From contig CAIPAT010000372.1 of the NCBI GenBank assembly GCA_903863035.1, positions 1-49,544 on the forward strand: DNA of 49,544 nt. The letters run 5' to 3'. A program made the position numbers and the translations under genes. Of the stretch, positions 10,080 to 17,194 are shown one piece after another. The notes below the pieces were generated by a model. It made no database searches. It was not told the DNA's origin and worked only from the letters and a program-made list of their open reading frames with translations. Origin of the DNA: an uncultured Lentisphaeria bacterium. GTDB lineage: Bacteria; Verrucomicrobiota; Lentisphaeria; Victivallales; Victivallaceae. Position 1 is the stretch's first letter. The number at the start of each line of letters is the position of its first letter.

Positions 10080-11228
10080 ATGCATCTTCGTGAAAAACGT
10101 AGAATTATCAATGTGGATTTTTCGGTCCTCTGCACTGACGCATGGACATTGAAAGGTGAAATGTTCGGCGAAAAGCAGATTCGAAACCTTCTCGACAAAT
10201 GTAGAGATACAGGCTTCGATGCAGTGACGTGGCGTACTCGCTTTGCAGGGAAAGCTGTTTACCGGGGTAAAACCATCGCACCTTTTGACGGTTGTTACGA
10301 CATGCGATTGATCGGCATGCGTGAGGTTATGAAAAAGATTGATCCGCTGGCCGTTGCCATTTCACATGCCCATGATATCGGCTTGAAAATATTCAGCTGG
10401 GTGGACCCGTTTGACTGCTATATCATCGGTGCAGATGATGATTTTTTTCGGATAAACTGTGAATATCTTCTTCGGGCGAAAAACGGAGCAATTCTGCGAA
10501 CACCATGTTACAACTATCCAGAGGTACGCGCCAGATATGTCGATGAAGCGCGGGAGTATATGCAATACGGTGTTGATGGTATATCATACAGTCTATTTAA
10601 TACGCATCTGTGGGGCAGTCGTGTTCCTTATGATGTGGAAGGACAATATATCTACGGATATAACGAACCGATTGTCGCTGCTTACAAGAATAAATTCAAT
10701 ATCGATATTCTGAAAGAAACGCCTGATCCCGGACGACTAGCGCACATTCAAGGAGATGGCGTAACGGAATTATTCCGGGAAATACATGCGGCGGTTAATA
10801 CCGCAAATGTTGAAGTACTAGTGACAACGCGGATGGATGATCATCTGGGAGGAGGCATATACCCTCACGCATGGATTTACAACGATTGGCGTACATGGAA
10901 TCAACAGGGCATAGTTGACACGATTGCGTTCGATCATTGTATGAATCCTATGCAGACATTAAAGAAAATAGTGAATGAAAAAGCGTCGATGATGAATAAA
11001 TCCTGCCGTCTTGGCATTTGGTTCTGCGCCTGGCATGACTATGCAACAGACGAATACAGTCGTGCATTCCAGAATGAATTTTTAGCCTCAAAAGAAATTA
11101 CGGATATAATTATTCACGAGGCGGGATCTTTTGTATTTGGTAAGACGTCCAGCGTTCCACAGCATCCGGCATCAAATACCACGCTTTGGGATGTATGGCG
11201 TTCATGTCGCAGGCCAGTACTGGAATAA
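10080..11228 (+). CDS. Glycosidase-like TIM-barrel protein, cytoplasmic
   Basis: The 382-residue protein has no signal peptide. It begins with a beta strand (IINVDFSVLCTDAWT) and contains repeated strand-helix units: GFDAVTWRTRF, AISHAHDIGLKIFSWVDP, REYMQYGVDGISYS, VEVLVTTRMDDH and RLGIWFCAWHDYA. This resembles GHL10/GH13-like catalytic barrels, and acidic candidates occur after strands 4 and 6, but I cannot name the family or fix the catalytic pair. GGGAGA lies 7 bases before the ATG. There is a 90-base gap to the upstream gene, so it may have its own promoter. Its cytoplasmic location suggests work on imported oligosaccharide. Confidence 0.62.
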   Translation: MHLREKRRIINVDFSVLCTDAWTLKGEMFGEKQIRNLLDKCRDTGFDAVTWRTRFAGKAVYRGKTIAPFDGCYDMRLIGMREVMKKIDPLAVAISHAHDIGLKIFSWVDPFDCYIIGADDDFFRINCEYLLRAKNGAILRTPCYNYPEVRARYVDEAREYMQYGVDGISYSLFNTHLWGSRVPYDVEGQYIYGYNEPIVAAYKNKFNIDILKETPDPGRLAHIQGDGVTELFREIHAAVNTANVEVLVTTRMDDHLGGGIYPHAWIYNDWRTWNQQGIVDTIAFDHCMNPMQTLKKIVNEKASMMNKSCRLGIWFCAWHDYATDEYSRAFQNEFLASKEITDIIIHEAGSFVFGKTSSVPQHPASNTTLWDVWRSCRRPVLE

Positions 11229-11311
11229 TGGAAAATCGGTATCAAACTTTAGCTTTGGTGTTTTTGTTGCTTGGTATTTGTGGTTAGCGTCAGCTATTTG
11301 TGTTTGAATAA

Positions 11312-11398
11312 TATATTCTGAATTCAAGGGGCAATGCATCCTCTGATTTTAAAGAATTTGCCGATGATTACTTTAGCATCCTGAAAGATGAAATGTAA
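11312..11398 (+). pseudogene. Possible C-terminal gene remnant
   Basis: A 28-codon open frame with protein-like composition (SSDFKEFADDYFSILKDEM, then TAA) lies between the glycosidase gene and the first repeat copy, preceded by an in-frame stop and lacking a start. It looks like the tail of a deleted gene. Its origin is not recognised, and chance is possible. Confidence 0.25.
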
Positions 11399-11404
11399 TG
11401 TGAA

Positions 11405-11656
11405 TCAACTCAAAAGTAAATCATGGAAACGCTCATCGGCGCTCCGGAGAAAGTCCAAAAGAGTGCGCATATCATCGAATATTCCCGCAGGAACCGGAAT
11501 CTCTTCAACCTCGAACAGCAGACGGAAAGCGTCATGGAGTTCCATTCTTTGAAACTGCGGAAAGTTGTTTTCACAGAAATGGATGAACTTCAACGTGGCG
11601 AAAGCGTCAAACCAGGTATTGAATGCCTGCGTCAGCCGTTCACTGGATGCCCGGTT
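11405..11656 (-). repeat. Copy A of the glycosyltransferase 3' end (displaced fragment)
   Basis: About 245 bases closely matching the last 84 codons of the glycosyltransferase gene at 14721-16040, on the same strand. The reading frame is intact and the protein highly similar (KFIHFCENNFPQFQRMEL, VPAGIFDDM, ending DLLLS and TGA). Differences from the full gene include conservative substitutions, so the fragment looks like an allele of that 3' end, not a freely decaying copy. It stops at CCCGGTT, exactly where copy B stops. Confidence 0.8.
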
Positions 11657-11736
11657 ATTAACCTAAAAAGCAGCTTCCGCAATTTAGAATTCTAGAACTT
11701 CCTGACTCTGCATATCCTGTCCATCCCTGTTAAAAT
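11657..11736. repeat. Conserved junction sequence next to copy A
   Basis: Immediately right of copy A, about 54 bases (ATTAACCTAAAAAGCAGC through CTTCCTGACTCTG) are nearly identical to the bases right of copy B (13097 onward) and absent from the intact glycosyltransferase gene. Similarity continues more weakly through CATATCC and CCCTGTTAAAAT. It contains the palindromic TAGAATTCTA and precedes dinD by roughly 85 bases. It behaves like the terminal sequence of an inserted module. Confidence 0.7.
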
Positions 11737-11755
11737 CAAAACTGCTGAGTTTGGT

Positions 11756-11783
11756 TTGTTATTTTACCCGGTCAAGCTATTTT
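11756..11783 (+). promoter_or_regulatory. Possible dinD promoter
   Basis: TTGTTA (11756-11761) and TATTTT (11778-11783) with 16-base spacing lie about 38 bases upstream of the dinD start. No LexA-type palindrome is evident, although dinD is SOS-regulated in E. coli. Confidence 0.35.
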
Positions 11784-11821
11784 ATGAAAATGCAAGTCCT
11801 AGAAAAACGCGGAGATGAAAT

Positions 11822-12670
11822 ATGAGCAATATAGAAAAATCTCATCATAAAACTTTTGAAGAACTGCGTCACGCTACCGAAGAAGGCGGCGAATATTGGT
11901 CTGCCCGCGAACTATACCCGGTTCTGGAATATAATAGCTGGGACAAGTTTAAAAATGTTATCGAAAAAGCAATTACCGCTTGCGGAAACTCTAAACAACT
12001 GGTAGACAACCATTTTTCCCAAGCGGGAAAAATGGCACAGCTTGGACTTGGAACGCAAAAAGAAGTACTTGACTACCACCTGTCGCGGTATGCTTGTTAT
12101 TTAATTGTCCAAAACGGCGATTCATCCAAACCGGTTATTGCCAACGGTCAAACATATTTTGCAATACAGACCCGGCGGCAGGAACTGGCTGATGACGAAG
12201 CATTCCAGCAGCTAAGCGAAGACGAACGCCGTCTGTTTCTGCGCCGCGAGATGAAAGAGCATAACAAGCAATTGGTTGATGCGGCTAAAGATGCCGGGGT
12301 TGAAGCCGACATGGACTATGCAATTTTTCAGAATCATGGCTATAAAGGGCTTTATGGCGGACTTGATGCAAAAGGCATTCATGCCCGTAAAGGTTTGAAG
12401 AGAAGCCAGAAAATCCTCGATCACATGGGGCCGACTGAATTAGCGGCAAATCTGTTCCGGGCAACCCAGACGGAGGAAAAACTCCGGAGGGATAATATCA
12501 AAGGCAGGAGCAATGCCAATAGAATTCATTGGGAAGTCGGAGACAAGGTGAGAAAAACAATTGAAGAACTCGGTGGAACCATGCCTGAAAATCTTCCGAC
12601 TCCGGAAAAAGGCATTCCGCAAATCGAACGCGAACATATTGCTCCGCTGAAAAAGCTGAAGAGCAAGTAA
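11822..12670 (+). CDS. dinD: DNA damage-inducible protein D homologue
   Basis: The 282-residue product matches the DinD family over its whole length. An N-terminal BRO-N-like region (EYWSARELYPVLEYNSWDKF) is followed by the diagnostic LSRYACYLIVQNGDSSKPVIA, QTYFAIQTRRQELADDEAF, the helical FLRREMKEHNKQLVDAAKDAG, and IFQNHGYKGLYGG, RKGLKRSQKILDHMG, ELAANLFRATQTEEKL. In E. coli DinD is LexA-controlled and its RecA-modulating role is incompletely understood. Here it is the only gene between repeat copies A and B, so it looks like module cargo. GGAG precedes the ATG. The identification is strong and the cellular role uncertain. Confidence 0.93.
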   Translation: MSNIEKSHHKTFEELRHATEEGGEYWSARELYPVLEYNSWDKFKNVIEKAITACGNSKQLVDNHFSQAGKMAQLGLGTQKEVLDYHLSRYACYLIVQNGDSSKPVIANGQTYFAIQTRRQELADDEAFQQLSEDERRLFLRREMKEHNKQLVDAAKDAGVEADMDYAIFQNHGYKGLYGGLDAKGIHARKGLKRSQKILDHMGPTELAANLFRATQTEEKLRRDNIKGRSNANRIHWEVGDKVRKTIEELGGTMPENLPTPEKGIPQIEREHIAPLKKLKSK

Positions 12671-12671
12671 A

Positions 12672-12767
12672 TACATGTTTACCCTTAGAGGTCATAGAGA
12701 GCACGGTGGAAAAAACCGCGTCATTGCATTAATGCGGTTGTCCGCGTTCATACAATGACCACATGTA
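12672..12767. other. Nested inverted repeat downstream of dinD
   Basis: Outer arms TACATGT (12672-12678) and ACATGTA (12761-12767), middle arms GGTCAT (12690-12695) and ATGACC (12755-12760), and an inner AACCGC/GCGGTT pair give a 96-base folded structure immediately after the dinD stop. No T tract follows, so it is not a simple terminator. It could be a recombination or cruciform site. Confidence 0.5.
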
Positions 12768-12854
12768 TTACCTTCATTCTCTTCATACTACTATCCGTCA
12801 TCTTGTTGTTTTTTTAGAAAGACTTTCATGCAGCCATTTTCATAAGTTTATAAC

Positions 12855-13096
12855 AAAAAGTAAATCAGGGAAACACTCATCGGCGATCCGGAGAAAGTCC
12901 AAAATAGTGTGCATATCATCGAATATTCCCGCAGGAACCGGAATCTCTTCTTCCTCGAACAGCAGACGGAAAGCGTCATTGAGCTCCATTCTTTGAAACT
13001 GCGGAAAAATATTTTCGCAGAAATGAATAAACTTCAGGGTGGTGAAAGCGTCAAACCAGGTATTGCCTGCGCCAGTCTCTCGCCGGACACCCGGTT
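12855..13096 (-). repeat. Copy B of the glycosyltransferase 3' end (displaced fragment)
   Basis: The same ~240-base segment as copy A, on the same strand. The frame is intact (ELNDAFRLLFEEEE, VPAGIFDDMHTILDFLR) but runs past the normal end, reading LLFVINL before a stop, so its last bases are altered. It has a 3-base deletion and a diverged patch near 13065-13085. It ends at CCCGGTT followed by the same junction sequence as copy A. Confidence 0.8.
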
Positions 13097-13176
13097 ATTA
13101 ACCTAAAAAAGCAGCTTCCGCAATTTAGAATTCTAGAACTTCCTGACTCTGCCTGTCCTGCATATCCCTGTTAAAA
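13097..13176. repeat. Conserved junction sequence next to copy B
   Basis: Nearly identical to 11657-11736 for the first 54 bases (one extra A in the A-run), then similar with small rearrangements (CCTGTCCTGCATATCCCTGTTAAAAT). It lies about 280 bases upstream of the DUF4143 ATPase start. Confidence 0.7.
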
Positions 13177-13289
13177 TACAAATTTCTGCACTGTTGAATT
13201 CTATGCAAATCCAAGATTCTACTTTACATTTGCATAATTTATTCTTTTGCCGGCTTGAATTTTCAGGTACGATAAGTTAATATGAAGAT

Positions 13290-13420
13290 AGAGCCAATTG
13301 CAAAACTCAAGTTTTGCATGAATTCAGAATTTAAAATCTAGAATTCAGAATAAAATTCGAACTAAAATACGGTTTTCTTCTGACTCCTGAATTCTGACTA
13401 CTTTTGCAATTAACTCGATT
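13290..13420. other. Palindrome-rich stretch upstream of the DUF4143 gene
   Basis: A perfect stem (GCAAAACT, 2-base loop, AGTTTTGC) is followed by several GAATTCAGAAT/ATTCTGA-type palindromes and a closing TTTTGCAATTA that mirrors the opening CAATTGCAAAA. The whole stretch can fold end to end and resembles a small inverted-repeat element. Confidence 0.4.
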
Positions 13421-13458
13421 GTCTTTAATAAAACTTGTCAATATGGCAGAGGTTATTT

Positions 13459-14631
13459 ATGATTTCCAGAACATTAGAGAACTACGTCCGTCAGATGGCA
13501 AAAAAATATCCCGTCATCACAATTACCGGGCCTCGACAGTCCGGTAAAACGACTTTGGTAAAATCAGTTTTCAAGAAGCTGCCATATGTCAATCTGGAAC
13601 ATCCGGTTACGAGAGATTTTGCTAAAAATGACCCTGTTGGTTTTATTGAACAATATGCTGAAGGTGCGGTGCTGGATGAAATTCAAAGGGTGCCTGAGTT
13701 ATTTTCTTATATCCAGGTGAAGGTGGATGAAAGCGACCGCGCCGGACAATTTATTCTGACTGGCAGCCATCAATTTGAACTGCGCACAGGAATAAATCAG
13801 TCTCTTGCCGGGCGCACGGCTGTTCTGAAATTGCTGCCTTTCAGCCTGGATGAATTGTCGGCATGCGGTGAATTGCCCTCTGTGGATGAACTTTTATGGA
13901 AAGGTTTTTATCCCAGAGTGCATGACAAGGACATTCCGCCGGCACAGGCTTATTCAGATTATTTTGAAACTTATATTGAACGCGACTTGAGGAACATTGA
14001 AAACATCCGCAATCTTGACACTTTCCGTTTATTTGTCCGCCTTTGCGCCGGACGAGCGGGACAGCTTTTAAACTTGAGCAATCTGTCCAATGAAGCAGGG
14101 GTCAGTCAGCCTACGGTTAAGGAATGGCTTTCGATACTACAGGCAAGTTACATAATATTTACTTTGCCGCCATATCATCCTTTAAACCTGAACAAGCGAC
14201 TGGTAAAATCGCCCAAACTATTTTTCTATGACGTTGGATTGGCGGCCTGGCTCTGCGGCATTGAAGAGTGCAGGCATTTGCAGAATCATCCGTTGCGCGG
14301 CAATTTTTACGAGAACATGGTTGTCGCAGATGTTTTAAAATGGCGCTGGAACCGTGGCAAAAGCAATAACTTGAGTTTCTACCGTGACAGCAACGCAAAT
14401 GAAGTTGATCTGATATATGAGATTGCCGGAAAACCGGTGCCGATTGAGATCAAATCATCCAGAACCATTTCAGATGAATACTTCAAGGGGCTCAGGCATT
14501 TCACAAAAGAAATATCCCATTCCAGGGACAAAGGCATATTGGTTTATGCTGGTGACGCTGAACAACGCCGTACCGAGTTTACCGTCACCAATCACCGCCA
14601 GTTATCAGATGTTTTAAAGTCTATCAATTAA
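13459..14631 (+). CDS. AAA ATPase with C-terminal DUF4143 domain
   Basis: The 390-residue protein opens with ISRTLENYVRQMAKKYPVITITGPRQSGKTT (Walker A near residues 24-32) and VLDEIQRVPE (Walker B near 76-85). A sensor segment (FILTGSHQFEL) and the SLAGRTAVLKLLPFS stretch follow. The C-terminal DUF4143 region has DYFETYIERDLRNI, KSPKLFFYDVGLAAWL, GNFYENMVVADV, and a PD-(D/E)XK-like core NEVDLIYEIAGKPVPIEIKSS. These proteins are often multicopy accessory genes of uncertain role. I chose ATG 13459 (AGAGG upstream) over a TTG at 13435 with no ribosome site. It is the single gene between repeat copies B and C. Confidence 0.9.
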   Translation: MISRTLENYVRQMAKKYPVITITGPRQSGKTTLVKSVFKKLPYVNLEHPVTRDFAKNDPVGFIEQYAEGAVLDEIQRVPELFSYIQVKVDESDRAGQFILTGSHQFELRTGINQSLAGRTAVLKLLPFSLDELSACGELPSVDELLWKGFYPRVHDKDIPPAQAYSDYFETYIERDLRNIENIRNLDTFRLFVRLCAGRAGQLLNLSNLSNEAGVSQPTVKEWLSILQASYIIFTLPPYHPLNLNKRLVKSPKLFFYDVGLAAWLCGIEECRHLQNHPLRGNFYENMVVADVLKWRWNRGKSNNLSFYRDSNANEVDLIYEIAGKPVPIEIKSSRTISDEYFKGLRHFTKEISHSRDKGILVYAGDAEQRRTEFTVTNHRQLSDVLKSIN

Positions 14632-14637
14632 GGCAAA

Positions 14638-14740
14638 TGATTTACTTTTAGCAGATTGCAGCATTAAGCCATTGATCTATGAATTATTCAGTCCGGCATC
14701 CGGAAAGATTTCAACATGGCTCAGCTAAAAAGTAAATCAG
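14638..14740. repeat. Inverted repeat of the glycosyltransferase stop region
   Basis: TGATTTACTTTTAGCA at 14638-14653 (plus strand) mirrors the last codons of the glycosyltransferase gene, read on the plus strand at 14724-14740. The arms are about 15 bp with one base difference, about 70 bases apart. They could form a shared terminator-like stem or mark a module end. Confidence 0.4.
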
Positions 14741-16040
14741 GGAAACTTTCATCGGCATTCCTGAAAAAATTCAAAAGAGTGTGCATATCATCGAATATTC
14801 CCGCAGGAACCTGAATCTCTTCATCCTCGAACAGCAGACGAAAAGCGTCATTGAGCTCCATTCTTTGAAACTGCGGAAAATTATTTTCGCAGAAATGAAT
14901 AAACTTCAGGGTGGTGAAAGCGTCAAACCAGGTATTGAATGCCTGCGTCAGCCGTTCACTGGACGCCCGGTTGTGCCGGAAGATGTCCGGCCAGGCTTTG
15001 TCAAAGGCATTATTCTTGAAAAACCGCGCGGCATCAGGCGCAAGCACTTCTTCCACCAGTTCAGGAAGCCGGGAAAAATCATGCGCCGAATGAATCGCGC
15101 CGATGGCGGCGTAAAGTTTCTTTAATTCGTAAAATATCGCCGGATGGTAAAATTTCAGGCTTTTCCCCTGCATGATATCCCGGATCCGGGGACCGGTACC
15201 GAACGGCACCCGGTCGGAAGGCCTTGACGACGGGAATACGCAACTGGCGTTGATCTGGCCGGTACCGCCGGTCTTTTGCAACGCCTGCATGAAGTAAAAA
15301 TCCTCTCCGCCGTTGCGTTCGCGCATTCCCCCTGCCCTGACATAAGCATCCGCAGTGCAGACCGTGGCGGAACCCAGGGAATAATAGGCATAAGGCGAAC
15401 CGGCAATCCTCAGCGCGATAGTATAATAACGCATTAAAAGTTCATATTGCGCAATCGCCGCACTTTCGTCCGGATCACTTGAATCCTGATGCTTGAAACT
15501 GAACACCGCCCCGGCAAGCTCAGCGTGATTTCTAAAAAACTCAATCGCACTCGACAAGTATCCCGGTTCCACCAGGGTATCGGCGTCCAGACAGAATATC
15601 AATGGAGAAACCGGTTCCGCGGTAAAATCCAGATGCAGCAAAGCAACATCCATTCCCAGTTTTCTAGCCTCGCCGACACCGCCTTTGCTGCTGATCTCCC
15701 GGCCCGGCGAAGAGGCATCTATCCAGAACAGCGTTCCGCCGGGAACAAGACCGCCGCAAAAACATTGATCGCCATTGCGCAAACCGGACAGCATCAACTG
15801 ATTATCTTTGACTTTATCGGCATCGGTTCCGGCAGAATTATTGACTACAACCAGCACCATTGTTTCACTCAGCACGAATGGCTGGTTGGCCGCGAGTGCG
15901 ACCAAAGTCTCCGGCAGACTGGCTGATTCCGCCAGTGCGGGAATGACAACGGCATAATTAAAGCGGCGACACGGGGCCGGTTCAATGGAGTCCGGTCGTT
16001 TGATCCGGGACAGATACTTTTGAAAATTTCTTGAATCCAT
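14721..16040 (-). CDS. Family 2 glycosyltransferase
   Basis: The 439-residue protein has a GT-A fold: YAVVIPALAESASLPETLVAL opens the nucleotide-binding half (about 30-50), FCLDADTLVEPGYL carries the DXD-type metal site (about 150), and GGEDFYFMQALQ (about 245) is the ED motif of inverting GT2 enzymes. There is no membrane segment, so it is cytosolic or peripheral. The roughly 84 C-terminal residues (CENNFPQFQRMEL onward) are not part of the catalytic fold and are the segment duplicated in copies A and B. The start is six bases after the rsmA stop, so both are in one operon. The acceptor is unknown. Confidence 0.82.
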   Translation of the reverse strand: MDSRNFQKYLSRIKRPDSIEPAPCRRFNYAVVIPALAESASLPETLVALAANQPFVLSETMVLVVVNNSAGTDADKVKDNQLMLSGLRNGDQCFCGGLVPGGTLFWIDASSPGREISSKGGVGEARKLGMDVALLHLDFTAEPVSPLIFCLDADTLVEPGYLSSAIEFFRNHAELAGAVFSFKHQDSSDPDESAAIAQYELLMRYYTIALRIAGSPYAYYSLGSATVCTADAYVRAGGMRERNGGEDFYFMQALQKTGGTGQINASCVFPSSRPSDRVPFGTGPRIRDIMQGKSLKFYHPAIFYELKKLYAAIGAIHSAHDFSRLPELVEEVLAPDAARFFKNNAFDKAWPDIFRHNRASSERLTQAFNTWFDAFTTLKFIHFCENNFPQFQRMELNDAFRLLFEDEEIQVPAGIFDDMHTLLNFFRNADESFPDLLFS

Positions 16041-16045
16041 AAGGA

Positions 16046-16870
16046 CTATCTGTTAAGCAGTTTTGCCAGTTTTAAATAGGTGTCAGCGCTGAAATCACCG
16101 GGTCTGGCTTCACGGGAAATACTCAGTTCGGCCAGGGCATTTTCAACTGACTGCTGGTCATAGAAGCCCAGCAGCGGTTTGAATATCTGCTTGCGTTTCT
16201 GGGCAAACATAACTTTTGCCAGTTCATTTACCTGCAGGCGTGACTCCATATCCGGAACTTCAGATTTCAGTTTGAACTGGACAATCGACGACTCCACTTC
16301 CGGCTGCGGAAAGAACACTTGCGGCGGCACGGTACGCAGCATTTTGACATTATACAGCAACTGCGTCCTGACAGACAGCGATCCGTAATTGCGGGTTCCC
16401 GGCCCCGAAGCAAGACGCATGCCCATTTCTTTCTGAAGCATGAACAGCATATTTAACGGCGGATTTTCCATTTCCAGCAGCCGTGCAAGGAAGATGCTGC
16501 TGATGGAATAAGGCAGATTCGCCACTGACCTGAAAGGCTTTCCCGGCGGCAGGAAATCACTGTAATTCACCTGACAGGCATCGCCTTCAATCAAATGAAA
16601 ATTACCGGGCAGCGAGTGCTTGCGCAGGAAGTCACAAATCCGGTAGTCGAACTCGATGGAATAGACTTCCGAGCCGGCATCCAGCAGCTTCCGGGTAAGT
16701 GCGCCGAAACCCGGGCCGACTTCCAGAATAATCTCGCCTGGTTGAGGATCGGCAGTACGGATGATAAAATCCAGAAGGTTATTATCTATAAGAAAATTCT
16801 GTCCAAGCACTTTTCCTGGATGAAAGTTATTAAATTCCTCCAGCAAACTCAATAATTCTTTTTTATTCAT
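16046..16870 (-). CDS. rsmA: Ribosomal RNA small subunit methyltransferase A (dimethyladenosine transferase)
   Basis: The enzyme dimethylates two adjacent adenines in the 3' terminal helix of 16S rRNA using S-adenosylmethionine. The 274-residue product has VLGQNFLID (about 23-31), the SAM-binding EVGPGFGALT (about 50-59), an acidic ribose contact and the catalytic NLPYSISS (about 118). FFPQPEVESSIV and the helical C-terminal domain follow, giving the full family length. The ATG at 16870 overlaps the stop of the zinc-ribbon gene (ATGA), so the two are translationally coupled. An earlier in-frame start at 16897 would overlap that gene further and is rejected. Confidence 0.95.
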   Translation of the reverse strand: MNKKELLSLLEEFNNFHPGKVLGQNFLIDNNLLDFIIRTADPQPGEIILEVGPGFGALTRKLLDAGSEVYSIEFDYRICDFLRKHSLPGNFHLIEGDACQVNYSDFLPPGKPFRSVANLPYSISSIFLARLLEMENPPLNMLFMLQKEMGMRLASGPGTRNYGSLSVRTQLLYNVKMLRTVPPQVFFPQPEVESSIVQFKLKSEVPDMESRLQVNELAKVMFAQKRKQIFKPLLGFYDQQSVENALAELSISREARPGDFSADTYLKLAKLLNR

Positions 16871-17094
16871 TTCAGGTGACAGCAGCCGCTGGAGCATTTA
16901 TGGGAATCCGCGGCGGGGCAGCTTTTCTGCGCCGGGCAGGCGGAAGTATTTGCCACACTCGCGGCAAATACTGAAAGTTTGCGTTCCACTTCTTTGGAAG
17001 CGCATTTCGCACAAGCGGTTTTTTCCTGGCTGTTTTTTACCAGTTTCTCGAAATCCGCGCCGCATTTTCTGCATTTATATTCAAATATCGGCAT
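16867..17094 (-). CDS. FmdB-family zinc ribbon protein
   Basis: The 75-residue protein starts MPIFEYKCRKCGADFEKLV and has a second CXXC pair (CAKCASKEVERKL), the signature of the FmdB-type putative regulatory zinc ribbon (four Cys). The C-terminal 25 residues are rich in extra cysteines (ACPAQKSC, SGCC), which is unusual and might bind additional metal. AAAGGA precedes the ATG. It is the first gene of the operon with rsmA and the glycosyltransferase. The function of this family is poorly known. Confidence 0.85.
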   Translation of the reverse strand: MPIFEYKCRKCGADFEKLVKNSQEKTACAKCASKEVERKLSVFAASVANTSACPAQKSCPAADSHKCSSGCCHLK

Positions 17095-17194
17095 AGTTGT
17101 TTCCTTTCTTTCCGGGTTTTACTGAAATATATAACGCGGATAAATTACTGTGTTGCAGGAAAATATCAATGCAAAGTTGGCCTGTTTCAAAAGG

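Larger units (their letters stand above)
12671..13458. other. Intergenic region between dinD and the DUF4143 gene
   Basis: This region of nearly 800 bases holds the nested inverted repeat, repeat copy B with its junction sequence, and a palindrome-rich stretch at about 13290-13420. I find no complete gene in it. The remainder (13177-13290) is AT-rich spacer. Confidence 0.55.

Noticed and set aside
11423..11695. 90-codon plus-strand frame in copy A (also in copies B and C)
   Set aside because: Opposite strand of the glycosyltransferase end; the minus frame is the conserved one.
13435..13458. TTG start for the DUF4143 ATPase
   Set aside because: No ribosome site, whereas AGAGG precedes the ATG at 13459 and homology starts there.
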